Source of the DNA: Phoronis australis
Taxonomy: Eukaryota; Phoronida; Phoronidae
Direction: 5' to 3'
NCBI GenBank assembly: GCA_002633005.1
Contig: NMRA01000331.1
Location: 225,347 to 289,346 of the forward strand
DNA: 64,000 nucleotides
Under the pieces are notes generated by a model. That model was not told the DNA's origin. It did not search any database and worked only from the letters and a program-made list of their open reading frames with translations. Shown piece by piece: positions 57,501 through 64,000 of the stretch. The translations under genes and the position numbers were made by a program. The stretch's first letter is position 1; every line of letters starts with the position of its first letter.

Positions 57501-59281
57501 TAAGAGTTTATTCTGTAGAATGTTGCGCACTCCCTACAAATGCGCCTGAAAGCCTACAGTCTCAGCGTGATGACTCCTCAAAAAGTTCAAAGCTTGTTTG
57601 AAATAAGAGACTTGCAATGACATTTCAATTAATGTTTATGAGTATTCTGACTAACCTAAGGTAGAAAGATTCATGATAGAAATGTTAAGTAATTTTATTT
57701 TACCATTTATTCTTCAGCATAACATTACAGTTAAAATAATATTGAGGCAATGACATTCAAATAAAACATTACAAAAATGTTAATGATGGTGTTGGGGTAG
57801 TTAATTATATATGATACACAAACAAAAATGTTAAGTAATTTTCTTCTACTGGTAGTTGCCAAAAATTTGCTATAATTGGTGTTATCACTGATCAAACGTA
57901 AAAACATTTCGAATCGGTTATTAACCATTCTACAAACAAGCTATGTGCCAAAAACCTGTGATATGACACGTTCCCACTTTTGCCTGATATTCTGGTGCAG
58001 CCACTCTTAAAGATGCTACATCTAAACCTTGAATATCATGATGGACCTAGTATGGATAGAAAAGTTCTAGCCAAAATCCAATTAAATTTGAGAACTGAAG
58101 CTGAAGTTTCAATTACCCTTCCTGCCAACACAATAGAGGGCCATCTGGCTGGGTTACTAACACACATTTAGTTTTATGACATAATGAGGTGCTATAAAGG
58201 ATTACATGGGTGTTTTGTGCAATGGGCCCAAACATGAGGCCTGCGCATGTCTGGTGCACCGCAAATGACATCAGACCACCTGCACTGTTTTTTTTTTATT
58301 ACAAGGGTCACCAATCAGCCTAAGCAGCTGCACTAACTTCAATAGGCTACTGTGTTTGCATTAGCAAACAACAACCTTTGCAGGATCATCATCCTGTGGT
58401 CAATTTTTACCTGGATTGGGTTCCTCATTGTGTAAACAAAGTTTTGATAAAAAATAGACAGGATGCTACGGTATCTTGAGCCCATTGTGATCCAGCTGAA
58501 GTTAAAATCTCGTGAATGTCTCATTTTCACAAATTATTTTACGTAAATGTTCATGCAAATTGTGAATGAAGGACCAATGAAAGCAATTCTAAAGTCAACT
58601 GCAGTCTCTTTGATCCATCACAAGTTTCACACCTGCAGAAACCAACGATTCCAGCTGAAGCGGTATATTAATTTGACACAGGGTGCAAAGCTTTAAAAAA
58701 AAACACATTGGTAAAGGGAATCTGCATAGTGAATTGCAGACGTCGGATTGCCGATTCTCTGAGACTTGGAATCATCCACTCTAAGAGACCTCTGGGTAGA
58801 ACAGACTTGTGGACAAAATCCATTACCAAATACTTTTTGTGTTTTTAGCAGCAATTCTAGGAATCTGCTACTGTTTCCATCACAAATTTGCTAAAATGAA
58901 GTAAGAGCCTCAGGAAACCCCCACTGTAGGAGTAACATTACTCTAATGGAACGCTGATCAATTTCCATTCCTTGTTTATTAAACAGACATCTTGATTTGC
59001 ATACTGTTCAACACCGTACTCAAATTTCTATGATGTACTTTTACCAATTTTAATGTTTGTCAACCTGTTAGTGTGTGAAACGTCTCGTATATGGATTCTA
59101 ATTTAACACACAAGTATCCAGGAATTCAAAAGGTAGCCCATATTAAAATTGAATATATTCAAGCTTTTATGAGTCAGATATAACACTCAATTGAAATTAA
59201 GCCCAAATTATGGATAACTGAACTCACTTTAAACTGGCCTATACGAGCCTGATCAGTGTGCTTTGTTGTAGGCTTTTCAGT
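54478..59281 (-). CDS. EXOC2: EXOC2 (exocyst Sec5), three internal exons
   Basis: EXOC2 is a subunit of the exocyst, which tethers secretory vesicles to the plasma membrane; the family binds Ral GTPase through its N-terminal region, not seen here. Three exons with matching phases (59281-59228, 56551-56382, 54599-54478) give about 115 residues. They correspond to about residues 540-655 of the human protein. Fits include QFKTMITDIVKEF for human NDFKKMIQEVMHS, LRAAFLPTSL for TRGALLPLSI, and GEWLPYC for GQWLAHA. After these come SLDLYP.CLSLVQELAFDMR for ALEIPNDLLQTIQDLILDLR. N-terminal exons lie beyond the right edge. C-terminal exons were not found on the left, so the gene appears incomplete here. 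Similarity is moderate; the identity rests on several aligned blocks in order. Confidence 0.85.
55010..55182. repeat. Dispersed 172-bp repeat, copy 2
   Basis: Pairs with 44181-44352 in the same orientation. Lies in the EXOC2 intron between exons c and b. Confidence 0.8.
55870..56217 (+). repeat. Diverged 3' end of the dispersed monomer family
   Basis: Two worn monomers (AAAATCGACTGGTGC; CCAAATTTCATTAAAATCGG) are followed by the family's terminal region, GACAATATCCGACCACATAC and ATATGTGGGAGCATAAAACC. Its core CACTAGG is lost. It adjoins EXOC2 exon b in the downstream intron. Confidence 0.6.
56382..56551 (-). CDS. EXOC2: EXOC2 internal exon b (57 codons)
   Basis: 170 nt: TMITDIVKEFVYLLRAAFLP, then TSLDNLKLKDRNHYGVWPED, then EIETPGEWLPYCVRFI, then two bases of Arg. 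Acceptor ttgatag, donor GTATGA. The open frame runs on into the intron but homology ends here. Confidence 0.88.
56560..59227. other. EXOC2 intron between exons b and a
   Basis: About 2.7 kb without recognised repeats or exons. Plus-strand open frames at 57177 and 57980 have no motif I can name. Confidence 0.4.
59228..59281 (-). CDS. EXOC2: EXOC2 internal exon a (18 codons)
   Basis: TEKPTTKHTDQARIGQFK, phase 0 at both ends. Acceptor atatttcag, donor GTGAGT. Short and poorly conserved except for the final QFK, but its phase and position just upstream of the MITDIV exon support it. Confidence 0.7.
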
Positions 59282-59353
59282 CTGAAATATCGAAAGGAGC
59301 AGCATGGTAAGAACCTCACATAAAAATAACAGTTCTGGAAAAAAACTACAGCA

Positions 59354-60683
59354 CTTAAAGGCGAAGGCAACCTTTTTTCATTTCATTTTTAGCAAAAATA
59401 AGGTTCGTTGATTACCCCATACATATTTTTCACTTACTTACTGCTTTTCGTAATTTAATTAATTACTCGTCGTCTACTCCGGATGTGACGATTTGGGAGG
59501 CAAGAATTTCGCGCCAATTTCTTTTCATATAGTCTGACTGTGAGAGCAGTCGAGTCACTCATTGTTTTACCTCGGTTGTGATAAGTTCTGTCGTCGTTTG
59601 CTTTTGCTTATGAGTCAGTCAACATGCCACGCTGTTGCTGCGTACTGGGGTGTACTCATTATCGTCTCACGTACAGAGGAAGAACTGTCCCACTTGCCCG
59701 AGTGTCCCGCGACGCACTCCCACTGGAGAGTGATCTGAGCACCCAAACTGCTTACATCCCGCTGTGTGACTCCCTCGTCTGACACCTGGCAGCTTCCAAA
59801 TAGCTCCAATACAAGTCCACAATAAACTTATCAAACTTAGGCTCACCGATCTGTTCATTGGATGACCAACTGTTCTCTTCACTGGGTATTGAACTGGGCC
59901 TGTATTCACTCCCACTACTCAACATCGCTGCAAGGTCTGCTGTTACAGGCTCTTCTGGGGCTAGAGACAACAACACAGGGCGAATCACTGCTAGTTCCCG
60001 GAATTGCACACAATGGGGTACGTTCGGAGGCACGGGTGACAGTAGATGAAGTGCCTTCAGTCACTGTATATAGTGGCCACAGCTAGCGAGGCTTCTCGCT
60101 TCAAAAACGCGCTTCTTGGGGTTGGCTATGGGGCACTGCTGGGAATCAACAGAAAGGTATGGTACCCTTCTTCAGGTGTTGTTTCGCAGGGACCTTCATC
60201 AATTCAGCGTACACATCTCTGTCATAATCTGACTGTAGAAAATCATTGCCACACACTTGGTAACCCTCCACTGCTTTGTACATTGTGTGGACGGGTAGCG
60301 CTGCGTTCTTCACATGAACGAGTGTGTCATCCTTCGGAAAACGACGCAAGGTACCCAAAGCGCGTGTGAGACGATAATGAGTACATCCTGGCACGCAGCA
60401 ACAGTGTGGCATGTTGACTGACTTGTAAACAAAAGCAAACGACAACCGAACTTATCACAACCGAGGTAGAACAATGACCGACTCGACAGCTCTCACAGTC
60501 AGACTATAATGAAAAGAAATTGGCGCGAAACTCTTGCCTCCCAAAACGTCACTTCCGGAGTAGAGGACGAGAAAGTAATTAAACTACGAAAAGCTATAAT
60601 TAAGTGAAAAACGTGTCTGAGATGATCAACGAACCTTATTTTTGCTAAAAGTGACATGAAAAAAGGTTGCCTTCGACTTTAAA
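59354..60683. mobile_element. Foldback element with ~315-bp inverted ends and a THAP fragment
   Basis: The left arm (59354-59670) and the inverse of the right arm (60366-60683) match throughout. They start TTAAAGkCGAAGGCAACCTT and pass through TTGCTAAAA-type, TTGGCGCGAAA and AGTCTGACTGTGAGAGC segments. Each arm ends inside a protein start (ATGCCACrCTGTTGCTGCGT). The centre (0.7 kb) carries decayed coding sequence on the minus strand. THAP domains are found in P-element transposases and many host genes, so a P-like origin is possible but unproven. It lies 72 bp from EXOC2 exon a, inside the intron. Confidence 0.85.
60146..60412 (-). pseudogene. THAP-type zinc-finger fragment inside the foldback element
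   Basis: From ATG at 60412: MPHCCCVPGCTHYRL, then GTLRRFPKDDTL, then a CGNDF segment, QSDYDRD, and LKKGTIPF. This is the order of a THAP domain (C..(x)GC, RFP, C..HF, L....P), but the C..HF motif has become C-G-N-D-F and the usual tryptophan is absent. The frame stops at 60146. Coding-like sequence continues in another frame at 60033-59752 (PKFDKFIVDLYWSYLEA). DNA binding is unlikely as it stands. Confidence 0.6.
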
Positions 60684-60824
60684 GCAGTGACAAGAAGCCA
60701 ACAACAACTGTATGGACAACCCAAAACAATAGTAGTATTCACTTAAATATGCTTCAGAAATGCACAAAACTGTGCTGCAGTTCAGATGATTTTTTCGTTT
60801 ACTTATCGTAAAAACATTTCGAGT

Positions 60825-61000
60825 TAACGCCCATGTTCACTTAACTGCCCATCCCCAACTTAAGGTGGACTTCCTAATTAAGCGCCCACTGCTCGGTTAA
60901 GCGTCCGCCAGTGATTTTTGAAGATTTCCAGTTAAATGCCCACCTCTCGGTTAAGCGCCCATCCCCGACTTTTAAAGATTCAAGATTAAGCCCCCCATGC
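60825..61000. repeat. GGTTAAGCGCCCAT-type repeat, copy 1
   Basis: Repeated phrases ACTTAACTGCCCATCCCC, GGTTAAGCGTCCGCC and CTCGGTTAAGCGCCCATCCC occur every 35-60 bp. The same vocabulary reappears at 63225-63375. Class unknown. Confidence 0.65.
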
Positions 61001-63224
61001 TAAGGAAATCCACGATTCCCCGACTTTATCGATGACAACAATGAGTGCAACGACGGCCTCAGAGACAGTGGTTTGGCAATGTGAATTATAATACAACAAG
61101 TAACAAATTGTTGTCCCGGGTCATGGAATAAGGTCAAATATAATGTTTGAGCTCTTTGTCACTTTATTTTCTTCCCATGTTCGCAAAATTTTAAGAACCC
61201 CACCGGCTTCAATACTCCGCTTTCAGCGATACTGTCTACTGCCCTAAGTTTCTGTCCGCAGTGCTCTAGATAAAACATATAATTGAAAAAATAATGCCAG
61301 AGAAATGCGACAGTGGTTTTGCCAACCCTCCCAATTCGCTTTAGGTGGGAAGCTCTCGGATTTTGAAGAATTCCCATAACTCACAGAAAGATGTCAAAAT
61401 CTCCTTATTTTGATGAACGTAATTGCCCGGTTATCGAGGATGTGTGGCGACCAAAGGGACAGTGTGCCTCACTGGGTTAATTTGCTGCCCCTCGATTTCA
61501 GAATTGAAAGGTTGGCAATATTTTACTGGTTGTTTGTGTGTGATCTTGAAGAACAGAAAACTGCAAGTCAAATTTTGTTTTTCACTTAATAATATTGTAT
61601 TTCAGTCAAACTGGTGTTGGCAGATTTTACCAATGATGCTGGCGGTTCTTTATAATACGATTTCTTGCGACAACTCCCAAATAGGCGTGACTGTGTGGAC
61701 AACGTTTCCACTTACCCTGTTTTGCTATCCCGAGAAATTTTGTTTCTACATTGGCCAGTTTCAGCAGACATAAAATCCTTACCATTCAAGTCTGAAATAT
61801 TTACGACGTAGACTGACTGAAAATTGGCCAAAGTGGGAAGGGTGGGGATGCACTGGGTACGAAGTACAAGTTCAATGACAAATAAAAACCCAGGCAGCTT
61901 AAACCTACAGTTGTACTGTTGCTGAGCTCTTTTGATGTGTGACTTTGGTGTGGTGCACGCGCTTAAGTTCCAAATTACATTGACACAAACATATATGAGT
62001 GACAGGTGACTTATATATGCGCGTGCTCAACCCCGGAAAGGTCTTGAGAATTTGTTTGCCGCTGCCTTTTGCCATAAAAATGTGACGCATAGCCAGGCCA
62101 TTATATTTTTTAACGGCATTTCCAAGTTGCGATGGTCTGACGGGATAGTGTGTGCAAACAGTGGGACCAAACAGTGCAGTAGTGCGATATTATAGGTGAT
62201 ATTATAATAAGATAGAACATGTTGCATGTAAAATAAATGTTTTTCCACCACAAAATTTGGTAAAATGATCGATCGTTAATACACAGAAATGTCGCTGTTT
62301 TGTGACGTTTTATCAAATATTTATGAAGTGGTTCGAAAATTTTCTTCGGCGTATCTGAAAAATTGCAAAAGTAGCCGAAAACATTAGCCAATGAAAAGCG
62401 TCAAAGATAGGTTCTGAATTATCCCACGTTCACGCGACATGTTTAGAAGTCAATGAGAGGGTTATTCTCTGTTAGTGTTCAACTTGATTTGGCAACAACC
62501 AAATAAGGGCCCCATTCACACGAGTTGTTTTTTATGTTTACCAATTAACTACTTGCCGCCAAAAACTCAGCTCACGTACGTTGCAAATTCCAGGTCACAT
62601 GTTGCCAGATGACCAAAGTCTCGGCTTGTATTTCTAAATTTCATGTTGCCAATGCGACCTGCAGCTTGTTAAGCTGAGCGCTGAGCCCCGGTTGCAAAAA
62701 CACTGGCTCATGTCCGCGTACCTTCGATTCTTGTCTTCATTGCGTAGCATGTTCACGCAACGGGAAGTGACCGGCGCCAGACGGTCGTAATAAGACAGAC
62801 GCATTCCAAACACAAAAAAATCTGAATTAATTTTTCAAACTTTTATTTAATTTCAAAACTGCTCTCTGGCTCATTGAAAGCTAGCACGAGAATAAATTTA
62901 ATCTATGCTCCATGTGAAGCTTGCGCGCACGCATTTCTGCCAGTACGTGACAATGGTTTCAATCCTAGTGGAGTGCTGCATGGTCACTCGGGTCGTCTGC
63001 GCACTACAGCCCTTACAAAACCGCCAGACGCCACAGTACTATTACTCTGCAATTTTGTAAATTTAATTGTGAATTACTAATCTGAGGGAAACAGAACCTT
63101 TGTTGGGATCGTTCGTTGTTATGACATTTTTCCCACCATTTGGTGACTTGACGATAAAGTTCTTTGCAAAGTTACGCATTCTGAGTATCTGTGGCATGTG
63201 GTAAGATTAACAACCCAGGGGCGC
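61001..63224. other. No gene recognised
   Basis: No EXOC2 exon was found on the minus strand here. Open frames at 61159 (minus) and 61423 (plus) have no motif. The stretch lies between two same-orientation GCGCCCAT repeats and may be one old insertion. Confidence 0.35.
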
Positions 63225-63375
63225 TTGTCAGTTGTAATAAGTGCCCATGTTCGGTTTAGCACCCATCCACGATTTCTTGAAATTTCACGTTTAAGCGCCC
63301 ATGTCTGGTTAACCGCCCACCCCCGAATTTTTGGGTTTGCCAATTTAACTGCCCAGGGCATTAACCTGAGCGTTA
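63225..63375. repeat. GGTTAAGCGCCCAT-type repeat, copy 2
   Basis: GTAATAAGTGCCCATGTTCG, then TTTAAGCGCCCATGTCTGGT, then AACCGCCCACCCCCGAATTT. Same orientation as copy 1. Confidence 0.65.
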
Positions 63376-63637
63376 ACGGTAATATATTCTCTAATAAAGG
63401 AAAACCAAACGGCAATGCAGTGATACAATTTCATTACTTGAGGACTTTTATAGCTGTATTTCGCTCAGTTTCGCTGGCTAAAAATGGAGATGATCTTTTG
63501 CTCTCATAAAATCTGTTCCATAACTTTTCTCACCAAGATAAGATTACATTTCTGTTACCAACAACAACAACATCAAAACTTTAGCTACTCAAGAAAATGT
63601 TTCAGAGTTTATAGGGCTATGCCACGTTAAAAATCAC

Positions 63638-64000
63638 AACAAGAGCAACGCAGAGCGTTGAAATGCGCCCACATCTGCACCGTCTAGGGTTGTTTATTGG
63701 TACCATAAAGTGGCCAGTAGAGGGCATATATGTAGTATGTTGTATTTTGAAAAATGGAAAGGCATGGTCATTGACTCCTCAATAGGCTAGGGGCAAAATG
63801 TGAGTGATCTTCATAATACAAGCACATCCTATACATCAGTTGCTTAAACCACCACAGAAACATAGAATTAAAAACAAATTTACCAACATACGAGATTAGC
63901 ACAGCATTAGAATACCAGAAACAAATTTCTACTTGGAACTTTTCCTTCATAGTCACGAAGTAACACAAAGTATACACCTGAAGACCTATGAAAATACAGA
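63638..64000 (+). repeat. Block 6 of the GCCACTAG family, 5' end only
   Basis: It opens ACAACAAGAGCAACGCAGAG then GTTGAAATGCGCCCAC, the best view of the family's 5' end. A decayed core (GGCCAGTAGAGGGCA) lies near 63713, and the block runs off the window with GACCTATGAAAATACAGA. Confidence 0.8.

Noticed and set aside
59624-59730. Plus-strand THAP gene start
   Set aside because: It is the mirrored arm of the foldback element and loses THAP character after about 16 codons.
61423-61773. 116-codon plus-strand protein
   Set aside because: No domain, no conserved pattern, hydrophobic composition typical of chance AT-rich frames.

Overview
The window looks like animal nuclear DNA, probably from a marine invertebrate. 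It has long AT-rich non-coding stretches, small phase-consistent exons with metazoan splice sites, and three genes whose proteins are close to human orthologues. It also holds many short non-autonomous transposons, LINE fragments and minisatellites. I cannot fix the phylum from the sequence alone. There is one assembly gap (16003-16689) and there are single Ns at 9699 and 51034.

Layout: 1-21600 has no intact gene. It carries two clusters of a dispersed repeat (830-1640, 7150-8810), a hAT-like MITE, a LINE reverse-transcriptase fragment, the gap, and a decayed coding fragment near 17.7 kb. PSMA6 (20S proteasome alpha subunit) lies on the minus strand at 21603-24192 as two exons; its only intron holds a 1028-bp TA-flanked terminal-inverted-repeat element. 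24.3-29.3 kb has no recognised gene. SMU1 (WD40/LisH splicing factor) lies on the minus strand at 29436-47720. I mapped eleven of its exons to base precision; the first (LisH) exon, expected to code about 31 residues, was not found. Its introns are full of minisatellites, a hairpin MITE, a LINE endonuclease/RT fragment and large repeat blocks. Three internal exons of EXOC2 (exocyst Sec5) lie on the minus strand at 54478-59281. Its N-terminal exons must lie beyond the right edge, and its C-terminal exons were not found where they should be, between 54478 and SMU1. A foldback element carrying a THAP-domain fragment sits at 59354-60683.

The most unusual feature is a dispersed repeat family present in at least six blocks, all in the same orientation. 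It is built from monomers of about 150 bp, each opening with a core of the type GCCACTAGGTGGCGC, which closely resembles the CTCF-binding consensus. Monomers are arranged in groups of three, with a period near 454 bp. The family has matching short inverted ends (ATGCGCCCAC ... GTGGGCGCAT) and a hairpin at its 3' end.

The three genes are unrelated housekeeping genes (protein degradation, pre-mRNA splicing, exocytosis). Nothing suggests that they act as one system.
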